Below, one piece after another: positions 17,054 to 24,493 of a stretch of DNA of 25,088 nt. Positions within the stretch are counted from its first letter, which is position 1, and every line of letters starts with the position of its first letter. The notes beneath the pieces are model-generated. The model saw only the letters and a program-made list of their open reading frames with translations. It was not told the origin of the DNA and searched no databases. Both the position numbers and the translations under genes were made by a program. The stretch is from the NCBI GenBank assembly GCA_028699365.1, contig JAQVUQ010000002.1, positions 1-25,088 on the forward strand. The letters run 5' to 3'. The DNA is from a bacterium (lineage in GTDB: Bacteria; UBP13; UBA5359).

Positions 17054-18624
17054 AGCTTTTCCTCGTTTCCCTGATCACGGTCATCCGGCTTTAGGACAAG
17101 ATGCAGATCAAGCAACTCCAGTGCATCTAAAAGCGGCGTACGAGATTCGGCGAGAAATCCATTTTCAATCTCCTGCGGCAGTTGGAGGTTTTCATCCACT
17201 ACCTGCCATGCATCAAGTGACGCTCTGACGTATTCCGGTCCTTCTCTTACCAGCTTGTAAAACGATTTAACCTTGTTCCGACGTTCGGACCATCGTACAC
17301 CCCGCAAGCCGACTTGCAGGTCATCCAGAAGCGTATTGGACAGCCAATTCCAGGATTCCGCCCTGTTTTTGCCAACGTTCAATCGATATGGCCGACAAGT
17401 GAGTTGATGTCCATTTGCCCGATATTGCTTCTCACGTATGCTGGACACGCTTTCACCCGGGCGGCTGGCTCCAACATGCCAATCCAAGGCACAGTCAGGA
17501 TCGTTTTTCTCTTTTAACATGCACTTGGCAGATGCGCACAGGCTTTCAGCCAATTTGTAAGCCCTGATAAACGGCGCATGGCCACGAACAATAGCAACCC
17601 CTGCGCAAGCAGAGATTTTCCCAAGCTGCGGAATGGTACTTCTGTCAAATATAGAAAGTATCGTTTCTGCCAAGTCCAGAGCGATGCGACCATCGCAAAC
17701 AAAAGTCAAGTCGTCGCCGCCGAGCAATATGGGGCGCAAGGGAAGCATCCAATCGTCATCAACTTTGGTCAACCGGAAGTCTAACCCGGCTGGTTGTCCG
17801 GTTATCCTCATCGATTCTTCATCATCTTCAACAGTTTCCTTTATTGCTTGACGGACCCGGTCCACCGCAGCTTGAAAGGCTTCCCGACCCAGCCTGTCAA
17901 TAGCTTGCGACCAGTCGCGGTATTCCAGTTCGACATCCGCATCCTTCACGCCGTTTTCAGCCTTTGTCGATAACCACTCGGCAATCTTCCGACCAACCCC
18001 GTTTCCATCAACATGCACCACACCGATCAGACTCGTTTCCCCATAGGTACGGCCAAGCTGATCCAATTCAAGGGGAAAAGCAAATCCTGGATACTTATGC
18101 AAAAACGACGCCCACCTTGTACCAGCATTATCGCTCTTCTCCCGGCGCTTTAATACTTCTTTTGAAAGCGGAACAGCCGGATCTTTTTCATCAAACCCGG
18201 TTGCAGGCAGACCGGTTTCATGACAGGCAGCGGTTACGGATAGACCTAGAAGGGGTGAGGCTGGAATACGTTCGGTTTTCATCCTTGCCAATTCAACCTG
18301 GATTTCCTGGAGCACCTTTGCCAATCCGCCATCTTTAAAAGATCTGTGCACCACAACAACTTCCAGACCTGGCACCTTGTCATGCAAACTGCGGGTATAG
18401 AGGGATGTAAACTTACAAGCCTTATCGATGGACTCAAACTTAACGATGACGTTGCCGCCTCCGGCCAGAAGAATATTTTCTTTTGCAACAAGACCATTCA
18501 ATGCTCCATCATTGGAGGTGCTCCAATACACCAACCATGAACCGGCTACCACGTCCCGCAGGCGGTTCGAGGAAAAGACAAATCGTTGCACCCCCGTCAC
18601 ATCAATAGCAGTCAAGACAGGCAT
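17050..18624 (-). CDS. cas10: Cas10-like protein with GGDD palm domain, no HD domain
   Basis: This 524-residue large subunit begins with the Cas10 palm-1 signature TAIDVTGVQRFVFSSNRLRD and AGSWLV. The second palm domain has the metal-binding Asp D206 (VVHVDGNGVG) and the intact catalytic motif GGDD at 302-305 (PILLGGDDLTFV). This predicts synthesis of cyclic oligoadenylates when target RNA binds, as for other type III Cas10 proteins. No N-terminal HD nuclease motif is present and the protein is short, as known for many III-D loci. The ATG follows AGGAGG, 12 bp after the CARF gene. The intact cyclase with an adjacent CARF effector argues that signalling is the main output. Confidence 0.92.
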   Translation of the reverse strand: MPVLTAIDVTGVQRFVFSSNRLRDVVAGSWLVYWSTSNDGALNGLVAKENILLAGGGNVIVKFESIDKACKFTSLYTRSLHDKVPGLEVVVVHRSFKDGGLAKVLQEIQVELARMKTERIPASPLLGLSVTAACHETGLPATGFDEKDPAVPLSKEVLKRREKSDNAGTRWASFLHKYPGFAFPLELDQLGRTYGETSLIGVVHVDGNGVGRKIAEWLSTKAENGVKDADVELEYRDWSQAIDRLGREAFQAAVDRVRQAIKETVEDDEESMRITGQPAGLDFRLTKVDDDWMLPLRPILLGGDDLTFVCDGRIALDLAETILSIFDRSTIPQLGKISACAGVAIVRGHAPFIRAYKLAESLCASAKCMLKEKNDPDCALDWHVGASRPGESVSSIREKQYRANGHQLTCRPYRLNVGKNRAESWNWLSNTLLDDLQVGLRGVRWSERRNKVKSFYKLVREGPEYVRASLDAWQVVDENLQLPQEIENGFLAESRTPLLDALELLDLHLVLKPDDRDQGNEEKL

Positions 18625-18636
18625 GAGATTTTCCTC

Positions 18637-19947
18637 CTATACTTCGAGCCATTTCTCGAGGGAACTCTTGTTCGGTTTACCATCACTTCCCTCCCATTCC
18701 TTCAAATCACACAGGCCAAAAACTTGCGGCGTATTGGGAGCATCCCAGATATCGGCAACATCGTTTCGTAACTGCTCTACATAGGCGCCCTGGTTATTAC
18801 TGCCATGAAGCAGACAGACCAAAGCGGAACGAGCCAGATCCCCACCCAGTTGGCGGGCACGTATTGCCACTTCAAAGAGTTTAGATTTGCACAATTTGAT
18901 ATCGGTATCTGTGGTGCAGGAAATCACATAAGGCCGATGACCACGAACAATCGCCAAATCTATCTCGAACCCACGACCGTTTGCACGCGTGCAGTTAACA
19001 TTGACAGATACTTCACTTTCTCCCGGTATGCCTCGCACCAATTCACCACACCAGACCTCAAGCCAACCTCCTCCCAAAAAACCACACCATTTTTCGTAAG
19101 TTTTTCTGGTCCATTCATCTTCCGGAAGATGTACGATACTCAAATCAATGTTCAGCAATTCGCTGAGCATAATCGGATTCTGCTTTGCGGTTTTTAGGTC
19201 TAAACGTTTGTCTTTATCATCATTATTATCTTTTTTATGGATGTTATAGAGCCTATCTGTAAGCTCCGGCTCGTTCAAAACCACCTTCAAGATCTTATCG
19301 GCATCCTCAACAGTTGGAGAGGGATCAGCTTTCTCGTCTTTTGATTTGCGATTAATCCCATGCAGCCCAAGAATATCATCCAGTCTTAACTCAAAGTTCT
19401 GCGACAACAACTCGATTTCATAGCCGTCATCAAAACGTAATACACTCCTTCGTTCATCCAGATAAGAAGCCTGTTTATCCCCTCCACCGGCATCTTTAAA
19501 CGCCATCCGGGCATTAGTGGCCATGACTTTGGTGCCTCCGGTGTAATGTAAATGAGCACCTTCTGGAACCACAAGAAAGGCCTCACGCACTCTCGCAGCA
19601 TTGGTCGCATCCCCGATGCATCTTTCATCTATAGATAAGCCCGTGAGTTTTATTTCCAGCCTGTCTTTGAGATTATTCTTTATTTCTTCGGTTTCCGGGC
19701 TGTAAATAAGGCAGACGGATTGGGGTTCGAGGATAAGAGAAGCCAAATAATTAGGGAAAGGATTGGATCCTACAAGCAGATAAAGATAGTCACAGGTCCT
19801 TTGTTGCTTAATCATTCCGTTATAACCCCTCAAAAAATTCAATTTTACCGCATTACCACAACCGGGATGTCTGATAGCAGTGATCTTGCCGAGGATGCGC
19901 ATCTCGTAAGTGGTCTCATCCATAAGTAAAGTATTACTCGCGACCAT
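18637..19947 (-). CDS. CARF-domain effector with PD-(D/E)XK-like nuclease domain
   Basis: A 436-residue ancillary effector, first gene of the type III operon. The CARF domain (about 50-180) has the ligand motifs LLVGSNPFPNYLAS (57-70) and HYTGGTKVMATNARM (134-148), as in Card1/Can2-type proteins, so it should bind cyclic oligoadenylate made by the adjacent Cas10. The C-terminal domain (about 285-380) looks like a restriction-endonuclease fold: E297 (GGWLEVWCGEL) and D330 (GFEIDLAIVRG). However, the usual ExK is replaced by VISCTTD (341-347), with lysines in the following helix (K354, K356). The ATG at 19947 follows GTGAGGAAAT. The frame stays open to 20070, but that extension has no family features. 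DNase or RNase activity cannot be told from sequence. Confidence 0.82.
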   Translation of the reverse strand: MVASNTLLMDETTYEMRILGKITAIRHPGCGNAVKLNFLRGYNGMIKQQRTCDYLYLLVGSNPFPNYLASLILEPQSVCLIYSPETEEIKNNLKDRLEIKLTGLSIDERCIGDATNAARVREAFLVVPEGAHLHYTGGTKVMATNARMAFKDAGGGDKQASYLDERRSVLRFDDGYEIELLSQNFELRLDDILGLHGINRKSKDEKADPSPTVEDADKILKVVLNEPELTDRLYNIHKKDNNDDKDKRLDLKTAKQNPIMLSELLNIDLSIVHLPEDEWTRKTYEKWCGFLGGGWLEVWCGELVRGIPGESEVSVNVNCTRANGRGFEIDLAIVRGHRPYVISCTTDTDIKLCKSKLFEVAIRARQLGGDLARSALVCLLHGSNNQGAYVEQLRNDVADIWDAPNTPQVFGLCDLKEWEGSDGKPNKSSLEKWLEV

Positions 19948-20030
19948 TATTTCCTCACTTCTGCCTCCATGACTTCCCTGGAAAGTCGGCTCAGAGATTG
20001 TGCTCTGCTTGCAGTGTAACTGTGGTCTGA

Positions 20031-20036
20031 AGTATA
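20031..20036 (-). promoter_or_regulatory. Possible -10 element for the type III operon
   Basis: TATACT on the minus strand, 84 bp upstream of the CARF gene start. No good -35 hexamer is visible at 16-18 bp. The stretch between the CARF gene start at 19947 and the Fic gene start at 20298 is otherwise non-coding apart from the Fic promoter and repeats listed separately. The operon promoter is therefore only tentatively placed. Confidence 0.2.
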
Positions 20037-20199
20037 AGCCAAGCAGAGAAATTAAGCATCCCAGTCTCAACTATAATCGAATGATAACAAGCAAAAAGAC
20101 ACTCATTTAATGTTACCAGCCAAACAAGCGCTAAGTCAAACAATTTAAAATGTGCTCGCATTCATTGCTACTCATATATCTTACTATAAGCAACCCAGA

Positions 20200-20228
20200 T
20201 TTACACTCCCCACATTTCATGCTAAAAT
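20200..20228 (+). promoter_or_regulatory. Sigma-70-like promoter for the Fic gene
   Basis: TTTACA (20200-20205) and TAAAAT (20223-20228) are 17 bp apart, each one base from consensus. The predicted transcription start near 20235 falls inside the first of three TATCGGCAAT repeats, and the mRNA leader to the ATG at 20298 is about 63 nt. Confidence 0.65.
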
Positions 20229-20230
20229 TT

Positions 20231-20284
20231 TATCGGCAATATATCGGCAATAATTATGATTTTATCGGCAATGAAATTATGATT
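20231..20284 (+). repeat. Direct repeats TATCGGCAAT x3 and ATTATGATT x2, likely operator
   Basis: TATCGGCAAT occurs at 20231-20240, 20242-20251 and 20263-20272, with start-to-start spacings of 11 and 21 bp, close to one and two helical turns. ATTATGATT occurs at 20253-20261 and 20276-20284. The cluster sits over the predicted transcription start of the Fic gene. Repeats on one face of the DNA suit cooperative binding by a repressor; the Fic protein's own C-terminal wHTH is the obvious candidate. Confidence 0.7.
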
Positions 20285-20297
20285 TGAGAGGCTTTAA

Positions 20298-21401
20298 ATG
20301 AAAAAATCCGTTTGCTGGCAGCCAGTGTACACCCTTACAACATCCATCGCCCGGAATCTGCTGGATATAGAGACCGCCCGGGTTGTGCTGGACAAAACGC
20401 CGCTGCCTGCAGCGATTCAAATAGAATTGTCCCGCAAGGCACGTATCAGGTCTACCCATTATTCCACCAGCATTGAAGGAAACCGCTTGACCATCCAGGA
20501 GGCTGAGGATGTCATATCGCAACGGCATAAGAAGTTCCTGGGACGAGAGCGTGATATCCTTGAAGTAAAAAATTACTGGAACGCTTTGGCTCGCGTGGAG
20601 GAATGGGCGGCAACGGGCAAGCCCGTCAGTGAAGATATAATCAGGCGTATCTACACTATATTGATCAAAGGCATCAAAACAAAGCCCTTACCTTATCGTG
20701 ACGGTCATAATATCATTCGCGATTCCCTTTCCGGCGGCATAGTTTACCTGCCCCCCGAAACACACGATGTCCCCGTCCTGATGGGTGAGATGGTGGAATG
20801 GATTGAAAAATCGGAAAAAGAGAGGGTTCCGGCCGCAATTATCGCCGGCCTGGCTCACTATCAGTTTGTTACTATACACCCGTTTTATGACGGTAACGGC
20901 CGCACCGCACGATTGCTGGCTACATTCATACTTCAAAAGATGGGATACGGTATGAACGGACTGTACTCTCTTGAGGAATACCACTCGCACGACCTTGAGG
21001 CCTATTACCGGGCACTGGATACGGGTAACCACCATAACTACTATATGGGGAGAGCAAAAGCGGACCTGACCGGTTGGCTGGAATACTTTACCGGAGCTTT
21101 GACCCTGGCATTATCAAAGGCAAAGGAAGAGGCCCTGCAATACCTGAAAACGGGGGGCGGCACGGAAAACATACGTGCCACTACCCTGCATAAACTGGAT
21201 CACCGAGCGCGTCTGGTAAGAGGTTTGTTCGAGCAACAGGAATTGATCACTTCCAACGATGTAGTCATAGCTTTGGGACTATCAGCCAGAATGGCCAGGG
21301 TTCTGTTGAAAGAGTGGGTTGCGGCTGGATGGCTGGTGATAGCCAGTCCCTCCAACCGCACCAGAAGCTATGCTTTGAAAGCTAACCGGCTTGACGAGTA
21401 G
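20298..21401 (+). CDS. Fic-domain protein (AMP-transferase-like) with C-terminal wHTH
   Basis: This 367-residue protein has the canonical Fic core HPFYDGNGRTAR (from H194), in which His is the catalytic base and the DGNGR loop binds nucleotide. Proteins of this kind usually transfer AMP from ATP to hydroxyl groups of target proteins. Upstream lies the inhibitory helix motif S-x3-E-G (STSIEGN, 56-62), which blocks ATP until relieved. The last about 70 residues (LDHRARLVRGLFEQQELITS onward) look like a winged helix. This is the domain order of SoFic-like single-gene Fic proteins. The ATG follows GAGAGG. It is divergent from the type III operon and has its own promoter and operator-like repeats. 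Role in defence is a guess from position. Confidence 0.93.
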   Translation: MKKSVCWQPVYTLTTSIARNLLDIETARVVLDKTPLPAAIQIELSRKARIRSTHYSTSIEGNRLTIQEAEDVISQRHKKFLGRERDILEVKNYWNALARVEEWAATGKPVSEDIIRRIYTILIKGIKTKPLPYRDGHNIIRDSLSGGIVYLPPETHDVPVLMGEMVEWIEKSEKERVPAAIIAGLAHYQFVTIHPFYDGNGRTARLLATFILQKMGYGMNGLYSLEEYHSHDLEAYYRALDTGNHHNYYMGRAKADLTGWLEYFTGALTLALSKAKEEALQYLKTGGGTENIRATTLHKLDHRARLVRGLFEQQELITSNDVVIALGLSARMARVLLKEWVAAGWLVIASPSNRTRSYALKANRLDE

Positions 21402-21403
21402 CC

Positions 21404-22081
21404 CTACTTCAACCCCGCCCTGATCTTAGCCGCCAACGCCCCGGCCTTGGCGGCTTCATCAGGCTTGCCTTCATAGGAATATACCCATCTCAGGCCCAGC
21501 GCCGCCCTGGAGGCTTCCATGCTGCCGGGTGCTTCTGCTATTATCGCATTGAACAACGCCACGGCTTTTTCCGGCTGGCCGAATCTCCAGTAAAGCTGAG
21601 CCAGTTTGCGCTTGCCTTCAGGGCCTTCTATTTTCTTCCGGGCAGCTTCCTGTGACTTATAGTATCCGGCAAAATACTCGGTTTTTTCAATCAGACCATC
21701 CATGTCGGCGATATCGGTGCTGCCGGGCGCCTCCTTGATCAACCTGGCTTTACAGGCTCTGGCCGCAGTCAGGGCGCCGTCAAAATCGGCCGTCAGCAGC
21801 CCGGCCTCCACCAGCATGGTGGTGGCATCGACATCAAGATCAAGAGGCGGCCTGGCTTTGAGAACCTCTCCGGCTATGGCGGCGGCCTTTCGTACGGATG
21901 CCGCATCGGTACGGCCGATAAGAGGCGCTGCCTCCGCCAGCTTCGTCTCCAGGGATGTCGGGCCGGCCTGGACGGAGGCCGTATGCCATATCGTGCGCCC
22001 AAAACCCGACACGCCGCATATCGTTAAAAAGAGGACGATCAGGCCCAGGGAAACTCCTAACAAGGCTTTTTTGATGCTCAT
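21404..22081 (-). CDS. Membrane-anchored or secreted TPR-like protein
   Basis: A 225-residue protein with an N-terminal hydrophobic helix (about residues 6-24, GVSLGLIVLFLTICGV) preceded by lysines, consistent with a signal anchor or uncleaved signal peptide. The rest is Ala-rich and helical. The C-terminal region has TPR-like helix pairs (LAQLYWRFGQPEKAVALFNAI, then a second pair around LGLRWVYSYEGKPDEAAKAG). I choose the ATG at 22081 because GGGAGG lies 7 nt upstream; ATGs at 22087 and 22099 fit less well. The gene ends 2 bp from the convergent Fic gene. It has its own likely promoter within the tsaD 3' end. Specific function is unknown. Confidence 0.75.
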   Translation of the reverse strand: MSIKKALLGVSLGLIVLFLTICGVSGFGRTIWHTASVQAGPTSLETKLAEAAPLIGRTDAASVRKAAAIAGEVLKARPPLDLDVDATTMLVEAGLLTADFDGALTAARACKARLIKEAPGSTDIADMDGLIEKTEYFAGYYKSQEAARKKIEGPEGKRKLAQLYWRFGQPEKAVALFNAIIAEAPGSMEASRAALGLRWVYSYEGKPDEAAKAGALAAKIRAGLK

Positions 22082-22144
22082 ATTCATGCCTCCCTGCATG
22101 GATTTGTTTATGCTGAAAAACAGCTTTTCAAGTAGTATTGTTTA

Positions 22145-22174
22145 ATAATAGCATCGGATAACAGGTTATGACAA
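22145..22174 (-). promoter_or_regulatory. Sigma-70-like promoter for the TPR-like gene
   Basis: TTGTCA (22169-22174) and TATTAT (22145-22150) are 18 bp apart on the minus strand, just after the tsaD stop. In the leader that follows, CATGC and GCATG (22085-22089 with 22096-22100) flank the GGGAGG ribosome site, so a short hairpin could cover it. Confidence 0.5.
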
Positions 22175-22185
22175 GCAAACTCTTC

Positions 22186-23232
22186 TTAAAGCGGCAGGTT
22201 GGCATCGGCGTCCAGAGTCAGGGGATCGCTGTCGCCGCGCAGATAGCGAAAATGCGCCACGGAAGCGATCATGGCTGCGTTGTCGGTGCAGAGAATGGGG
22301 GCCGGTATGTGCAGCTCTATGCCTCTCTGTTCAGCCTCGGCCGCAAAACGCCGGCGCAGTTCGCTGTTCACGGCTACGCCTCCGGCCAGCACCAGGCGCT
22401 CCACCCCTTTATCGTCGCAGGCCCGGAAGGCCCGCTCCGCCAGCACGTCGACCACGGCCCGCTGGAAAGAGGCCGCCGTATCCTCGGGTGGAACGTCGGG
22501 ATTGGACTGGAAATAACGCAGCACGGCGGTCTTCAAGCCGCTGAAGCTGAAATCGAAGCTGCCCTCTTCCAGCCGGGCTCTGGGGAAATCGACGGCGGCG
22601 GGATTACCCTCTGCGGCTAACCTGTCTATGACCGGGCCACCGGGGTACCCCAGGCCCATGGCCCTGGCGGTCTTGTCAAAGACCTCGCCGGCGGCATCGT
22701 CCCGGGTCCGTCCCAGCAGTTCGAAGCTGAGGTGTTCCGGCATGTAGACTATATCCGTATGCCCGCCGGAGACCACCAGGCAGACAAAGGGAAATTCCGG
22801 CTGAGGGGACTGCAGAAAGTTGGCGTATATATGTCCGGCCATGTGATTTATGCCCAGCAGCGGCAGGCTGGCGGCAAAGGCCATGGCTTTGGCGGTGGCT
22901 ATGCCCACCACCAGCGCTCCCACCAGTCCCGGCCCGTTGGTGACGGCTATGCCTGTCAGATCACCCAGTTCCGTGCCGGCTGCCTGCAGCGCCTCCGCTA
23001 CGACGCCGTTCACCAGTTCCAGATGCTGTCGCGAGGCTATTTCCGGTACCACGCCGCCAAAGCGCCGGTGTATGTCCACCTGGGAGGCGATAATATTGGA
23101 AAGCACCTCGCTGCCGCTTTGCACCACGGCAGCGGACGTTTCATCACACGATGTCTCTATACCTAGCCATAGCGTGTGCCCTGCGGGCACACGCTGGTTG
23201 TTGGTTGTTGGTTGTTGGTTGTTGGTTTTCAC
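22186..23232 (-). CDS. tsaD: tRNA N6-adenosine threonylcarbamoyltransferase TsaD
   Basis: TsaD transfers the threonylcarbamoyl group to A37 of tRNAs that read ANN codons (t6A). The ASKHA fold is shown by LWLGIETSCDETSAAVV (21-37), the metal-binding HMAGH (H130 and H134), VVSGGHTDI, GEVFDKTARAMGLGYPGGP, FSGLKTAV and CTDNAA near the end. All family motifs are intact. The start is taken as GTG at 23232, with CCGGAG about 9 nt upstream. This adds an odd Asn/Gln-rich leader (NNQQPTTNNQ) encoded by a 7-bp tandem repeat; a second GTG at 23190 would remove it but has no ribosome site. It follows rimI by 21 bp in the tsaE-tsaB-rimI-tsaD order. Confidence 0.95.
   Translation of the reverse strand: MKTNNQQPTTNNQRVPAGHTLWLGIETSCDETSAAVVQSGSEVLSNIIASQVDIHRRFGGVVPEIASRQHLELVNGVVAEALQAAGTELGDLTGIAVTNGPGLVGALVVGIATAKAMAFAASLPLLGINHMAGHIYANFLQSPQPEFPFVCLVVSGGHTDIVYMPEHLSFELLGRTRDDAAGEVFDKTARAMGLGYPGGPVIDRLAAEGNPAAVDFPRARLEEGSFDFSFSGLKTAVLRYFQSNPDVPPEDTAASFQRAVVDVLAERAFRACDDKGVERLVLAGGVAVNSELRRRFAAEAEQRGIELHIPAPILCTDNAAMIASVAHFRYLRGDSDPLTLDADANLPL
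23171..23195. repeat. Perfect 11-bp hairpin inside the tsaD 5' end
   Basis: AGCGTGTGCCC (23171-23181) and GGGCACACGCT (23185-23195) are exact reverse complements with a 3-nt loop. The hairpin abuts the heptamer tandem repeat and lies in-frame within tsaD, before the codons for the conserved GIETSCDE motif. Confidence 0.9.
23196..23227. repeat. Heptanucleotide tandem repeat (GGTTGTT)4
   Basis: Four exact tandem copies of GGTTGTT (23196-23223) are followed by a partial copy GGTT. The unit length is not a multiple of three, so a change in copy number would shift the reading frame between the GTG at 23232 and the rest of tsaD. Confidence 0.9.
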
Positions 23233-23253
23233 GCTCGTATCTCCGGTCTTTAC

Positions 23254-23769
23254 TTACGAAAGGATGCCTGGATCGGTCTTCAGCCGTTCCAGGCCTTCCC
23301 TGAAAGCGGCTTCATGCATGGGGCCTGTCCACATCACTATGGCGTCCTCTCCGTTATCGGAGTAATAACCCTTGCGCACGGCTATATCTTTGAAACCGAA
23401 CTTCTCATAAAGGTTATGCGCGGCATCGTTGCTGATTCTGACTTCAAGCGTCAGCCATACGGCGCCACGGGCCTGGGCCTCGCGGATCAACTGCAGCAGC
23501 AGGCGCTCGGCCACATGGCGGCGCCGGTAATCCGGATGGACAGCCAGGGTCGTTACGTGGGCCTCGTCCACTATCAGCCAGAAGCCGGTATAGCCTATCA
23601 GCCTCTCGTCTTGCTCGGCTGCCAGATACGTGGCCAGGGCCGGTCTTTGCAGATCGCTGACGAACGACTGTATCGGCCATGGTGTGGGGAAGGAAAGAGC
23701 TTCGATACTGCATACTGCTTCCAGATCGTCTTCCGTCATGGGGCGTATGCGGGTCGAATCTTCAGCCAT
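23254..23769 (-). CDS. rimI: Ribosomal protein S18 alanine N-acetyltransferase-like GNAT (RimI)
   Basis: This 171-residue GNAT enzyme shows the acetyl-CoA region VHPDYRRRHVAERLLLQL and the RimI-type signature LEVRISNDAAHNLYEKFGFK, then RKGYYSDNGEDAIVMW. RimI acetylates the N-terminus of protein S18 in E. coli; in gram-positive-type genomes the substrate is less certain. The ATG overlaps the end of tsaB by 8 bp. Placement between tsaB and tsaD is the common arrangement in many bacteria, which supports the name. Confidence 0.92.
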   Translation of the reverse strand: MAEDSTRIRPMTEDDLEAVCSIEALSFPTPWPIQSFVSDLQRPALATYLAAEQDERLIGYTGFWLIVDEAHVTTLAVHPDYRRRHVAERLLLQLIREAQARGAVWLTLEVRISNDAAHNLYEKFGFKDIAVRKGYYSDNGEDAIVMWTGPMHEAAFREGLERLKTDPGILS

Positions 23770-24487
23770 TGCAGGCGGCCTCCCTTTCGGCGGACGATTG
23801 TCTGATATAGAGAGGCACCAGCGGCTGAATGTCGCGGCCCGCCGGGCGCTCTCCGGAAACGGCTCCGATGCGAGCTATCAGCGCTGCCCGCGGCCAGATA
23901 TTCTCCGGCAGAACCGGCTCTATTCTGCTCCCCAGACGTTCCTGCAGCAGATGACCGTAGGCCGCCGCCCCGTCTCCGGCCAGGACCACCCGTGCTCCCG
24001 TCTCGTCCAGTCTGGCGGCCAGCGTCTCCAGTTCCGGAGCCTCGTAGCCGCCCAGTCTGTAAAGTCGCCCGGGAACTATCTCCGTTGCCGCCGGCGAGGA
24101 CACGGCGGAATAGAGCGCAGCGTAAACCCGGTTGTGCCGGGCGTCTATCATGGAACAGACAAGCCCTTCATCCGGCACGGCCGACAGCGCCAGGGCGTCC
24201 AGCGTGGGAATCCCCACGGCGGGACAGCCCAGCACCTGCGCCAGTCCCTTGCCGGTGGCCATACCTATACGCAGGCCGGTGAAAGATCCCGGTCCGCGGC
24301 CGATAGCCACCAGTCCTACATCCCTGATTCTTAGGCCGGACCGCTCCAGCATCCAGGCGATGTTGGGCACCAGATCGCGCAACTGGGTCATATATCCCTG
24401 CAGGCTTATCTCCGCCAGCAGGCCCTGCTCGTCCGTCAAAGCGATGCCGGCCATTCTGGTGGCGGTATCTATTCCCAGCGTTATCAT
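23762..24487 (-). CDS. tsaB: tRNA threonylcarbamoyladenosine biosynthesis protein TsaB
   Basis: TsaB is the catalytically inactive ASKHA partner that dimerises with TsaD and is needed with TsaE and TsaC for t6A synthesis. The 241-residue product begins MITLGIDTATRMAGIAL and contains GRGPGSFTGLRIGMATGKGL (68-87), the family hallmark, then IPTLDALA and MIDARHNRVYAALY. The C-terminal half is less conserved, as usual. It lies 6 bp after tsaE and overlaps rimI by 8 bp. Confidence 0.95.
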   Translation of the reverse strand: MITLGIDTATRMAGIALTDEQGLLAEISLQGYMTQLRDLVPNIAWMLERSGLRIRDVGLVAIGRGPGSFTGLRIGMATGKGLAQVLGCPAVGIPTLDALALSAVPDEGLVCSMIDARHNRVYAALYSAVSSPAATEIVPGRLYRLGGYEAPELETLAARLDETGARVVLAGDGAAAYGHLLQERLGSRIEPVLPENIWPRAALIARIGAVSGERPAGRDIQPLVPLYIRQSSAEREAACNG

Positions 24488-24493
24488 GCCGTT

